64,000 nucleotides of DNA, taken from positions 32,463 to 96,462 of the forward strand of contig NZ_JVVM01000034.1 in assembly GCF_001054325.1 (NCBI RefSeq), in the 5' to 3' direction. The notes under the pieces are model-generated. The model was not told the origin of the DNA. It worked only from the letters and a program-made list of their open reading frames with translations, and searched no databases. The position numbers and the translations under genes were made by a program. Position 1 is the stretch's first letter. Each line of letters begins with the position of its first letter. Shown here in pieces: positions 9,416 to 17,587 of the stretch. The DNA is from Corynebacterium vitaeruminis (GTDB lineage: Bacteria > Actinomycetota > Actinomycetes > Mycobacteriales > Mycobacteriaceae).

Positions 9416-10302
9416 TAGCAGTTCTCCTCGGTTACTTCCTCAATGGCTTCTTGAATTACTTCTCGGTCACGGGCGCTGAGGTCGACGTCGGCAAGCAAAT
9501 CCGGACGACGTTCGGCCGTACGAATGAGTGACTGATCGCGCCGCCAACGGTCCACCAGCGCGTGATTGCCGCTGAGGAGAACGTCCGGCACTTCTAGTCC
9601 ACGCCACTCGCGCGGCTTTGTGTAGGACGGCCCTTCGAGCAGACCGTCAGAGAAAGAGTCCTCCTCGTGGCTCTTGCGGTTGCCCAACACACCTGGGATT
9701 AACCGCACGACGGACTCCGCAATCACCAGCACCGCCACTTCCCCGCCGATCAGCACATAATCCCCAATAGAGACCTCACGCACGCGATAACGATTAGCGG
9801 CATCATCAATAACGCGCTGGTCAATGCCCTCGTAGCGCCCGCACGCGAACACAATGTGCTCCTCGTGTGAGAACTCCTGCGCCATCTGCTGCGTAAACGG
9901 CTCGCCCGCCGGGGTCGGGACAATCAGCAGGGGCTTCGCTGAATCTTCTTCGCTTAACGACGGCACTTCCACTGCAGCATAGGAAGATTCCTCGGCCAAA
10001 CCCAGTTTCTGATCATGGCGGACATTGTCCAAATGGGGCACAGCGGATGTCAACGACTGCTCCACTTTCAGCGTCGCGACCTCGTCGAGAGCGGGACCCC
10101 AGACATCCGGCTTCATAACCATGCCGGGGCCACCGCCGTAGGGCGAGTCATCCACGGCTTGGTGTACACCTGGCGCCCAGTCGCGCAGGTTGTGCACTCC
10201 GACGCTCAAAATGCCCTGTTCAATAGCCTTGCCTAGCAGCGCATGACGCAGCGGCTCGAGGTACTCCGGGAAGATTGTGACTACATCGAGACGTAAGCTC
10301 AC
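9415..10302 (-). CDS. trmD: tRNA (guanine-N1)-methyltransferase
   Basis: TrmD methylates G37 of tRNAs that read CNN codons, preventing +1 frameshifting. The N-terminal MSLRLDVVTIFPEYLEPLR, DDSPYGGGPGMVMKPDV, the FACGRYEGIDQRV segment and the SPOUT trefoil-knot block (IGDYVLIGGEVAVLVIAESV) are all visible. At 295 residues it is longer than the usual 230-250. The extra length is an acidic insertion of about 50 residues around positions 80-130, between the glycine-rich loop and the LLIVPTPAGEPFTQ segment. The ATG at 10302 overlaps the rimM stop by four bases, indicating coupling. Confidence 0.96.
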   Translation of the reverse strand: MSLRLDVVTIFPEYLEPLRHALLGKAIEQGILSVGVHNLRDWAPGVHQAVDDSPYGGGPGMVMKPDVWGPALDEVATLKVEQSLTSAVPHLDNVRHDQKLGLAEESSYAAVEVPSLSEEDSAKPLLIVPTPAGEPFTQQMAQEFSHEEHIVFACGRYEGIDQRVIDDAANRYRVREVSIGDYVLIGGEVAVLVIAESVVRLIPGVLGNRKSHEEDSFSDGLLEGPSYTKPREWRGLEVPDVLLSGNHALVDRWRRDQSLIRTAERRPDLLADVDLSARDREVIQEAIEEVTEENC

Positions 10303-10808
10303 AGCTCCAACAGTCCTTCCGGCGGGGTGATGGTGACTGTTGAATTCTCAAGGTCAACCTCCGGAACGATTTCCTCTACCAGAGGGACGAGAACCTCCCG
10401 GGCGCCGTCGTCAAGCGTGACTTCAAGGAGACGGTGGGCGGGTGCGCGGACGATAGAAGTGACCTCGCCGATATCGGCGCCATTGTGGACTACGCGCAGA
10501 CCTTCAAGCTCAAAGTCGTAAAAATCCTCATCTTCGAAGACGGGCTCAGCATAAAACTTCATACTTCGATGACGCTCGGCTTCATTGCGACCTGGGATTT
10601 CCTCAAAGCGAACCAATAGCCGCCCCTGGTGCGGACGTGCCGTTTTCACGGTCAGCTGTTCCTCGCGGCCAGCTTGTACACCCAACAGCGTGGTCCCGGC
10701 TGCGAAACGCCCCTCCGGGTCATCCGTTGTTGCATCGACGACGACTTCCCCGCGCACACCGTGGGGCTTAATCACTCGGCCAATAAGCACCATGTCAGCT
10801 ACCGACAC
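10299..10808 (-). CDS. rimM: 16S rRNA processing protein RimM
   Basis: RimM assists 30S assembly by binding S19 and the 16S 3' domain. The product has the RimM N-terminal barrel (VLIGRVIKPHGVRGEVVVDA), the linker GRNEAERHRSM and a PRC-barrel C-terminal domain (FEDEDFYDFELEGLRVV). Several in-frame starts are possible. The GTG at 10808 has GAGGGAG seven bases before it and gives 169 residues, close to the family norm; an ATG at 10793 is the alternative. It overlaps trmD and lies downstream of rpsP, the classic rpsP-rimM-trmD order. Confidence 0.94.
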   Translation of the reverse strand: MSVADMVLIGRVIKPHGVRGEVVVDATTDDPEGRFAAGTTLLGVQAGREEQLTVKTARPHQGRLLVRFEEIPGRNEAERHRSMKFYAEPVFEDEDFYDFELEGLRVVHNGADIGEVTSIVRAPAHRLLEVTLDDGAREVLVPLVEEIVPEVDLENSTVTITPPEGLLEL

Positions 10809-10862
10809 GTGCACACTCCCTCTCTTATAATGACTCTGTAAAAACGTCCGCGTAAAGCAAAG

Positions 10863-10905
10863 GGGCGCCACCCAACACTTCGTCTTGAAGTATAAGGTAG
10901 CGCCC
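10863..10905 (-). terminator. Hairpin between rpsP and rimM
   Basis: On the minus strand GGGCGCTACC (10905-10896) pairs with GGTGGCGCCC (10872-10863) apart from one mismatch near the loop, and is followed by CTTTGCTTT. It lies just after the rpsP stop and before rimM. It looks like a partial terminator that would lower rimM-trmD expression relative to rpsP. Confidence 0.6.
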
Positions 10906-10937
10906 GGATTAGCTAAGCGGCGTACTCAGCGTCCTTA

Positions 10938-11420
10938 TTACTCGGCGTCCTCGGAAGCCTCGGACTCAGCAGCCTCAGCCTCGGCAGCCTTTGCGGCCTC
11001 CTCAGCTTCCTTAGCAGCCTTAGCTGCTTCCTTGGCCTCACGGCGCTTAGCGGTGATGGCCTCAGCGGACGGGCCGTTGTTGGCCTCTTCCAGAGCCTTG
11101 TTGAACAGCTCGAGCTTGGTCGGCTTCGGCTCAGCAACCTTCAGGGTGCCCTCTGCGCCCTCGAGGCCCTTGAACTTCTGCCAGTCGCCGGTGACCTTCA
11201 GCAGAGCCAGAACCGGCTCAGTCGGCTGTGCGCCGACGCCCAGCCAGTACTGAACGCGCTCGGAGTCGATCTGGATAACCGACGGCTCTTCCTTCGGCTG
11301 GTAGATACCCAGGTTCTCGATGACCGCGCCGTTGCGGCGGGTACGAGCATCAGCAACGATAACGCGGTACTGAGCGGTACGAATCTTACCCAGTCGCTGC
11401 AGCTTAATCTTGACTGCCAT
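10938..11420 (-). CDS. rpsP: 30S ribosomal protein S16
   Basis: The first 80 residues are a canonical S16 ([20 protein letters not shown], then VENLGIY-type and [12 protein letters not shown] segments). The remaining 80 residues form a low-complexity Ala/Glu/Lys tail (repeats of [12 protein letters not shown]), so the protein is 160 residues rather than the usual 80-90. Long S16 tails of this type are common in actinobacteria. A G-rich ribosome site (GAGGAACTCCTC) precedes the ATG. It is the first gene of the rpsP-rimM-trmD-PAP2 row. Confidence 0.96.
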   Translation of the reverse strand: MAVKIKLQRLGKIRTAQYRVIVADARTRRNGAVIENLGIYQPKEEPSVIQIDSERVQYWLGVGAQPTEPVLALLKVTGDWQKFKGLEGAEGTLKVAEPKPTKLELFNKALEEANNGPSAEAITAKRREAKEAAKAAKEAEEAAKAAEAEAAESEASEDAE

Positions 11421-11736
11421 GAGGAGTTCCTCTTCCTTCTATGTCACTGGACAATACTTATGCATCCGAGCTCACTAGTAATTACTAACGAAGTGCCTCG
11501 GACCGGTTTTGCCCTTGGGATATTTACACTGCGCGTGACCACCGGGCGGCCGTGGCCGGATCCGATGAATTCGCAGTTGTGTCTCGGCCAAGCATTTTCA
11601 ATCAAATGAGCAATCTCACCGAAACAACTCGAGGTATATTACCAGCAGGTTTCGAAAACTAACAAAACCCCACACTCGAAACGCTAGGTATCTTCTAAAG
11701 CTGAACGCCGTTGACAGTGGGGTAACGTAACAACCT
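11421..11736. other. Intergenic region between divergent rpsP and the acyltransferase gene
   Basis: This 316-base region should hold the rpsP promoter and leader (minus strand) and the promoter of the acyltransferase gene (plus strand). A TTGACA is seen at 11711-11716, 20 bases before the acyltransferase ATG and too close to it to serve with a normal -10. I see no small gene or strong hairpin. Confidence 0.5.
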
Positions 11737-13887
11737 ATGAAAACCACCGGCACCCAATATAGATATGACTTGGACGGACTACGGGGCATTTCTATTGCCC
11801 TTGTAGTCCTTTTCCACGTTTACGTCGGCCGCGTTTCCGGTGGTGTGGACGTTTTCCTCCTGCTCTCAGGATTTTTCTTCTTCGGCGCGCAGTACCGCAA
11901 TGCCATCAACCCCAGGCAATCCATCAATCCATGGTGGAGCATCTGGCGCACGCTGCGTCGTCTGATTCCAACACTGGTGCTGGTCCTCTTCGCGACGACC
12001 CTGTTTGTCATTTACTTCATTCCCTCGCTGCGCACTATCGATATTGCCCAGCAACTCCGTGCCAGCCTGCTCTACTACCAGAACTACGAACTGGCGCTCC
12101 AGGGCTCGGATTATGCCGCCGCAGAGAGCGAAACTTCCCCATTACAGCACCTGTGGTCCATGTCGGTACAGGGGCAGTTTTACCTCGGCTCAATTCTGCT
12201 CATCTCCCTGCTCGCCTGGATGACACGCTCACCCCAGATTGTCGGCGCGGTTACCTCGCCTGTGGAGGCCAAGCGTACCGATGCCACCGGCGGTAAACTC
12301 CGCCGAATCCTCATTCCGCTGTTGACAGTGATTACTGTAGGTTCACTTGCCTACGCCTTTTATATGCACTCCGAGAATCAGGGATGGAACTACTACTCCA
12401 CCGTCAGCCGCCTCTGGGAGCTCTGCCTCGGCGCACTACTCGGACTAATCCTCGTCCGGGGCGCCGTCCCCATGGCCAAACCTCTTCGAGTGCTGTTGGC
12501 AGGCATCGGCCTCGCACTGGTCGTCTCCACCGGGTTCATCTTCGACGGCGCCGCACAGTTCCCAGGGCCTTGGACACTGTGGCCCCTCGGCGGTGCCGCG
12601 CTGATTATTATCGCCGGCCCCGATGCAGGTTGGATCTCCAAGTTCCTGGCCAGCCGCCCAATGCGTGAAATAGGTCAGAGCGCCTACGCTCTCTACCTGT
12701 GGCATTGGTCGCTGCTTATCCTGGCCATGAACTACCTCAACCGCGATGCCCCGGGGGTGAAGCTCGGTACCGCGGTCATCATCGTTTCCTTCATTCTGGC
12801 CAAGCTCACCAATAAATATGTCGAGCTGCCGCTGGCCCAATCGACTCGTCGACCGACCCGGACACAACCCGTCGTCGGCGATGCCATCCACGCAATCAAG
12901 CATCGTCGCCCGGCTCGTCGTCAAGCAGTAGTCGGCGCTGTTGTAATCATTGCGTTGGTTGGCATGACCAGCCTTGTCAACGTGCAGCAGCTGCGCGTCA
13001 ATCGTGCCTCTGCCACCAGCCTAGATCCAATGGTCTATCCAGGTGCGCTCGCGCTTACCGACGGGTACGAGGTGCCGAAGGCAGCCACAAAGCCGAATAC
13101 CGATTTCATCACTGACCTTTGGCCGGAACCCGCCCTCGATGGTTGCCTTGCGACAGGCGGCGAAGACGTCGGGTATTTCCCGCCAAATCGCCGTTGGCGC
13201 GATGAGACCCAGCCGTGTGTCTACGGTGACCCGGATGCCAGTGAATCGATTGTCATCATCGGGGGCTCTCACATCGAACATTGGTTTGCCCCAATTGATG
13301 CCTACGGCAAGAAGCACGGTTACCGAGTGGTCGTTCTCCTGCGACAGGGCTGCCCGGCGACCTTGGAGCCAATCCACGGAGTCGGCGACATCTGCGTGCC
13401 CTGGACTTTCGAGGCACTGCAGAAAATTGACGAGATTCAGCCAGAGATGGTTTTTACCACCTCGACCAGGCCCTTGTTCCAGGCGGACCCACCGCAGCCC
13501 GGCGACTATACGCCGGATGGCTACGTCTCGTTTTTCGCTGCTCTACAAGAACGCGGAATTGATTTCTTCGCTATCCGCGATAACCCCTGGGCACTGCGTA
13601 AGGATCTGAGTCAGTTCTCCCCAAGCGTGTGCGACGAAGCGAACGAAGATTGCACCATCCACCGCAAAACTGCTCTAAATGCAGAAAATCCCGCTGAGGA
13701 GATTCTTGCGAACTTCCCCAACGGGCACAGTCTGGATTTCTCCGACATCTTCTGCGGCCCGACTACCTGCCGCAATGTTATCGGCAATATCTACGTCTAC
13801 CGCGATAGCAATCACATCACCGATGAACTAGCGGCCACCTTCAGTGCCGAAATGGGCCGCCAAATCCAGAAGAGCCTGCGAGACTAG
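11737..13887 (+). CDS. Acyltransferase-3 / SGNH fusion membrane protein
   Basis: The 716-residue protein begins with an acyltransferase-3 domain: YRYDLDGLRGISIALVVLFH holds the start motif and the conserved His, then GGVDVFLLLSGFFFF. About ten membrane helices are visible up to residue 420. The C-terminal 250 residues are an extracytoplasmic SGNH-hydrolase-like domain, with IIGGSHIEHW at about residue 508 (block I, Ser) and YRDSNHIT near 687 (Asp-x-x-His). Such two-domain proteins O-acetylate or otherwise acylate cell-envelope glycans, as OatA does for peptidoglycan. The corynebacterial substrate could be arabinogalactan, lipoglycans or mycolate lipids. It stands alone between rpsP and ffh and is convergent with ffh. 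Confidence 0.88.
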   Translation: MKTTGTQYRYDLDGLRGISIALVVLFHVYVGRVSGGVDVFLLLSGFFFFGAQYRNAINPRQSINPWWSIWRTLRRLIPTLVLVLFATTLFVIYFIPSLRTIDIAQQLRASLLYYQNYELALQGSDYAAAESETSPLQHLWSMSVQGQFYLGSILLISLLAWMTRSPQIVGAVTSPVEAKRTDATGGKLRRILIPLLTVITVGSLAYAFYMHSENQGWNYYSTVSRLWELCLGALLGLILVRGAVPMAKPLRVLLAGIGLALVVSTGFIFDGAAQFPGPWTLWPLGGAALIIIAGPDAGWISKFLASRPMREIGQSAYALYLWHWSLLILAMNYLNRDAPGVKLGTAVIIVSFILAKLTNKYVELPLAQSTRRPTRTQPVVGDAIHAIKHRRPARRQAVVGAVVIIALVGMTSLVNVQQLRVNRASATSLDPMVYPGALALTDGYEVPKAATKPNTDFITDLWPEPALDGCLATGGEDVGYFPPNRRWRDETQPCVYGDPDASESIVIIGGSHIEHWFAPIDAYGKKHGYRVVVLLRQGCPATLEPIHGVGDICVPWTFEALQKIDEIQPEMVFTTSTRPLFQADPPQPGDYTPDGYVSFFAALQERGIDFFAIRDNPWALRKDLSQFSPSVCDEANEDCTIHRKTALNAENPAEEILANFPNGHSLDFSDIFCGPTTCRNVIGNIYVYRDSNHITDELAATFSAEMGRQIQKSLRD

Positions 13888-13903
13888 CTACTTCTTGCCC
13901 CAG

Positions 13904-15517
13904 CTACTTCTTGCCCTGCCCGAAGTCGAGATTATTGAGGTCAAAGTCCTCCATGCCTTCTGGCAGCTGGTTGCCCATCTGCTTCTGTAGCTTCTGCAGC
14001 TCGGCCATGCTAGGCATCCCCGGCATGCCCTGCATACCTGGCATTCCAGGCATACCTGGCATTCCGCCACCGCGCATTGCCTTCGGCGGCGTCGGGCCGC
14101 GGTTAGCGCCCTTGCGCTTATTCTTGCCCTTGCCCTTTCGGCCACGCTTGGCCTTGCGGTTCGATGGGCGGCCACCGCCCATACCGAAACGACCGGCCAT
14201 CTGAGCCATCATCTTGCGTGCCTCATTGAAGCGCTCGATAAGCTGGTTAACTTCCGAGACGGACACGCCGGAACCGTTGGCGATTCGACGACGTCGTGAA
14301 GCGTTCAAAATCTTTGGATTCTCGCGCTCTTCCGGAGTCATACCGCGGATGATTGCCTCGATGCGGTCAAGCTGCTTTTCGTCGACCATTTCGGCAGCCT
14401 TGGACATCTCTGCTCCGCCGGGGAGCATCTTGAGAATGTTACCGATTGGGCCCATCTTGCGGACCATCATCATCTGCTCGAGGAAGTCCTCGAGAGTCAG
14501 CTCGCCGGAACCGATCTTCTGGGCGGATTTCGCGGCCTGCTCATGATCGATTTCCTTGGAAGCGACCTCAACCAGAGTCTTCAGATCACCCATACCCAGG
14601 ATACGGCTGGCCATGCGGTCTGGGTGGAAGACGTCGAAGTCCTCCAGCTTCTCACCCGTGGAGGCGAACAGAATCGGCTTGCCGGTGACTTCACGGATGG
14701 ACAGCGCAGCACCACCGCGGGCGTCGCCATCGAGCTTGGTCAGTACCACACCAGTGAAGTCCACACCATCGCGGAAAGCCTTGGCGGTCTCGACCGCGTC
14801 CTGACCAATCATGGAGTCAATGACAAACAGGACTTCGTGCGGATTGATAGCATCGCGAATGTCACGCGCCTGCTTCATCAGCACCTCGTCGATACCCAGG
14901 CGACCTGCGGTATCGATAATCACCACGTCATGGCGGTGCTGGCGCGCATAGGCAAGGCCTCGGAATGCAGCGTCAACTGGGTTGTCCTCGCTGGTGCCCA
15001 TCTCGTGGGTGGAGTCGAGACTAGTGCCCGGGAACGGCGCGAAGCATGGCACGCCTGCACGCTCAGCAACGATTTCGAGCTGCTGCACCGCGCCAGGACG
15101 CTGCAGGTCACAGGCGACGAGAACCGGGGTGTGGCCCTGATCTGTGAGGTACTTGGCCAATTTACCGGCCAGGGTGGTCTTACCAGCACCCTGCAGACCG
15201 GCCAGCATGATGACCGTCGGCGGCTGCTTCGACATATTAAGACGTCGGGTCTCGCCACCGAGGATGTTGATCAGTTCCTCATTGACAACCTCAATGATTT
15301 GGTTGGCCGGGTTGACCGTCTGGCTGCCAATAATTTCGTTGGCGCGTTCCTTGATGCGCTTAATGAAGGTACGGACAACTTCGAGGGAGACATCGGCTTC
15401 CAGAAGAGCCAGCCGAATCTCGCGGGCGGTGGCGTTAATATCCGCCTCGGTCAGGCGACCCTTCCCGCCTAGGCCCCGCAGGGCACCCGTCAAACGATCG
15501 GAAAGAGACTCAAACAA
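13904..15517 (-). CDS. ffh: Signal recognition particle protein (Ffh/SRP54)
   Basis: Ffh is the GTPase that binds signal sequences at the ribosome and delivers nascent membrane proteins to FtsY. It shows the N domain (FESLSDRLTGALRGLGGKGR), the P-loop (GLQGAGKTT), DTAGR, TKLDGDARGG and the methionine-rich M domain. I chose the TTG at 15517 because it begins the family-typical FESLSDRL and has GGGGAG eight bases before it; an upstream ATG would add 24 unconserved residues. The C-terminus is unusual: a Lys/Arg-rich stretch, then tandem PGM repeats (PGMPGMPGMQGMPGMPSM) near residue 500. The stop lies 16 bases from the convergent acyltransferase stop. Confidence 0.95.
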   Translation of the reverse strand: MFESLSDRLTGALRGLGGKGRLTEADINATAREIRLALLEADVSLEVVRTFIKRIKERANEIIGSQTVNPANQIIEVVNEELINILGGETRRLNMSKQPPTVIMLAGLQGAGKTTLAGKLAKYLTDQGHTPVLVACDLQRPGAVQQLEIVAERAGVPCFAPFPGTSLDSTHEMGTSEDNPVDAAFRGLAYARQHRHDVVIIDTAGRLGIDEVLMKQARDIRDAINPHEVLFVIDSMIGQDAVETAKAFRDGVDFTGVVLTKLDGDARGGAALSIREVTGKPILFASTGEKLEDFDVFHPDRMASRILGMGDLKTLVEVASKEIDHEQAAKSAQKIGSGELTLEDFLEQMMMVRKMGPIGNILKMLPGGAEMSKAAEMVDEKQLDRIEAIIRGMTPEERENPKILNASRRRRIANGSGVSVSEVNQLIERFNEARKMMAQMAGRFGMGGGRPSNRKAKRGRKGKGKNKRKGANRGPTPPKAMRGGGMPGMPGMPGMQGMPGMPSMAELQKLQKQMGNQLPEGMEDFDLNNLDFGQGKK

Positions 15518-16121
15518 GTTTCCAGCTCCCCTTTTGCCTTGTCTTTTCTTAACTGTTCTACCGTACCCGCTGGCTACTCCGTTTGGCACATATCTACAGC
15601 TTCGCCTATCGACAACAATTGCATCCCATCCACCCTAAACCCCCTGATTCGGGTGTAACCAATAGGAAGTAGAAAACGACAATAAGGTGAAGCTCTTTTA
15701 CTCTCGAGAACTTTAAATTACTATTCGTTATTTTAATGTAACAATTAAGCACGACCTCATACAGGGCTGTCCTACTGCATAAAGAACGTTTACACAACCA
15801 AGCCACCGCCAGTTAGATAACAGACAAATAACGCCAATAGCTAACTTTTACTAAGGGCAACCTTAGTGCATACCGCCCCCGAAGTGGTGTAAGTCAAATT
15901 GCAAACCGGCAGCATTGCAGCAGGTCAAAGCGTACCGCTACACACCTGGAGTTATTCCTATAACTACCTCCAATGCCATTCATGCATCAACCAGTTTATG
16001 GTTATCCATGAACCTAGTTAACCGCAGTTGGCCTGGTTTATTTTCCGCCGTGCACGATGAGGGATGAGCGGCGAAATCATATTCATCGGTCTCTGACCGT
16101 TTGACTCCTTGAGAGGTTTTC
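15518..16121. other. 604-base intergenic region upstream of ffh and of the first surface-protein gene
   Basis: This region is A+T-rich, especially 15660-15780, and divides divergent genes. It should contain the ffh promoter on the minus strand and the promoter of the gene at 16122. It holds the inverted repeat at 15850-15867. GAGAGG five bases before the ATG at 16122 is a good ribosome site. I see no convincing gene; a 66-codon minus-strand frame at 15606-15806 has no recognisable content. Confidence 0.5.
15850..15867. promoter_or_regulatory. Inverted repeat ACTAAGG-GCAA-CCTTAGT, possible operator
   Basis: This is a perfect 7-bp inverted repeat with a 4-base spacer, about 255 bases upstream of the surface-protein gene at 16122. 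It somewhat resembles DtxR-type iron boxes (TTAGGTTAG half-sites) but does not match them well. No regulator can be assigned. Confidence 0.35.
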
Positions 16122-17078
16122 ATGAAGAAGTTCACTACGGCTATCGCCGCCGCCTTCTCCGCCAGCATGATTGCAAGCACAGGCATCGCTACTGCACAGA
16201 TTCCAGCCCCAATGCCGACCGAGTGCCCCGCCGACCAGCACTTTGAAAACGTCGACGGCACTTTCCAGTGCGTCGCAGACCAGCCTGAGCAGGATTCCAC
16301 TGACGGAATTCCAGCCCCAATGCCGGACAAGTGCCCAGACGGCCAGCACTTTGAGAACGTCGGCGGAACCTTCCAGTGCGTCGCAGACAAGGAAGCCCCT
16401 AAGCCTGAAACGCCGGATAACAATGAGTCCCAGCCCGGCGACCTCGGAAACCCAGGTATTTCTGATAAGCAGTGCCCGGAGGGCGAGCACTTCGACATGA
16501 GCAAGCCAGTTCCGGGCAACCCGAACGTCTTCGGTGTCTGCGTCAAGGACGAGACGAAGCCGGATACTGACAAGCCAGGCACGGACAAGCCGGATACTGA
16601 CAAGCCGGGCAAGAACGGCAAGGACGGCAAGGACGGCAAGGACGGTAAGCCAGGCAAGAACGGCAAGAACGGCAAGGACGGCAAGGACGGTAAGCCAGGC
16701 AAGAACGGCAAGGACGGCAAGGACGGTAAGGACGGTAAGCCGGGCAAGGACGGCAAGGATGTCAAGGTAAACGTTGACATCAAGATCTCTGCTGAGTGCA
16801 AGAACGAAAACAAGTGCACGAAGGAAGAGAAGAAGGCCAAGGAAAAGGCTGAAAAGAAGGCGTCCGAGTCCAAGAAGACGACCTCTTCCGAGAACGTAAA
16901 GAAGGTTTCAGACTCCAAGAAGTCTGAGCAGAATATCTCTGAGTCCAAGAAGGATTCTTCCACTCAGAGCACTGGCCTAGCAGCCACCGGCCTTGATGCC
17001 ACCACCCTGGGCGGAGCCGCTCTGGTTCTCCTGGTCGGCGGTGTCGCCGCTACCCGCATCGCCCGCAAGAACCGCTAA
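16122..17078 (+). CDS. Secreted LAxTG-anchored surface protein with collagen-like tract
   Basis: The 318-residue protein has a signal peptide (MKKFTTAIAAAFSASMIAST, cleavage likely after GIATA). Two copies of a Cys module (CP..QHFENV.GTFQCVAD) follow at about residues 36-57 and 71-92, then one CP.G..FDMSK...G.C module near 125-145. Residues 165-215 are a highly regular Gly-Lys-Asn/Asp-Gly tract (G-x-x repeats such as GKDGKDGKPG). A charged Lys/Ser-rich stalk follows. The end is LAATG, a hydrophobic helix and RIARKNR, which is the layout of a sortase substrate; LAxTG motifs are used by corynebacterial sortases. The role is probably a surface adhesin or stalk. A paralogue follows at 17588. Confidence 0.82.
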   Translation: MKKFTTAIAAAFSASMIASTGIATAQIPAPMPTECPADQHFENVDGTFQCVADQPEQDSTDGIPAPMPDKCPDGQHFENVGGTFQCVADKEAPKPETPDNNESQPGDLGNPGISDKQCPEGEHFDMSKPVPGNPNVFGVCVKDETKPDTDKPGTDKPDTDKPGKNGKDGKDGKDGKPGKNGKNGKDGKDGKPGKNGKDGKDGKDGKPGKDGKDVKVNVDIKISAECKNENKCTKEEKKAKEKAEKKASESKKTTSSENVKKVSDSKKSEQNISESKKDSSTQSTGLAATGLDATTLGGAALVLLVGGVAATRIARKNR

Positions 17079-17587
17079 GAAGTTTAGGGTTCTGCCCCGC
17101 TAGCGAAACATAAAATGCTCCTGATGCCAATTCAGCATCGGGAGCATTTTTGTGCGTCATACCTCCACCCTATAGCTCGAAGCATAAACCCTACAGGCAC
17201 CGATTTTTTACCAAACCTCTACGCCCCACCCGCCTTTCGCCCCCGACACAACCAGGTACCACACTTCGCTAGCGAGGATGAGCGAAAACTATAAGACATT
17301 AGAAGACTCGGATCCATCAGCGAAGACAGAAAAGCCCCCTGCCGAGTCGACAGTGGCAAGTTCTATAAACGCTCCAACTACAACGGGTGTACACACTCAG
17401 CGTTGCAAATATAAGTTCCCGCTTTCCCTTACTGGGGTTTGGACGAGTCAACAATTTTGCTTTACCCCCTCCCGAAACTCATGCCATCAAAGACTGTAAT
17501 TAGTTATTAAAATCAAAAGTGTGAACAGTGTTCCCCCTTAAGCCCATTGATAGCAGGGCTTTCCTATAGGAATTGTGAGGTTCCCCA
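17079..17587. other. 509-base intergenic region between the two surface-protein genes
   Basis: The region begins with the terminator at 17112-17151. The rest should include the promoter of the gene at 17588. It has no recognised operator and no gene I can support; a 73-codon plus-strand frame at 17278-17499 lacks a convincing product. A GTGAGG precedes the ATG at 17588 by about ten bases. Confidence 0.5.
17112..17151 (+). terminator. Intrinsic terminator after the first surface-protein gene
   Basis: AAAATGCTCC-TGATGC and GCATC-GGGAGCATTTT form a stem of about 15 pairs with a 7-base loop, ending in a T run (TTTTT). It is 33 bases after the stop of the gene at 16122. Confidence 0.85.

Noticed and set aside
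15606..15806. 66-codon minus-strand frame upstream of ffh
   Set aside because: A+T-rich, no ribosome site, no recognisable protein; likely chance.
16600..16760. Regular DNA repeats read as a CRISPR array
   Set aside because: The repeats are in frame, code Gly-x-x units and have no unique spacers; no cas genes are present.
17278..17499. 73-codon plus-strand frame between the two surface-protein genes
   Set aside because: No ribosome site or similarity; composition looks intergenic.
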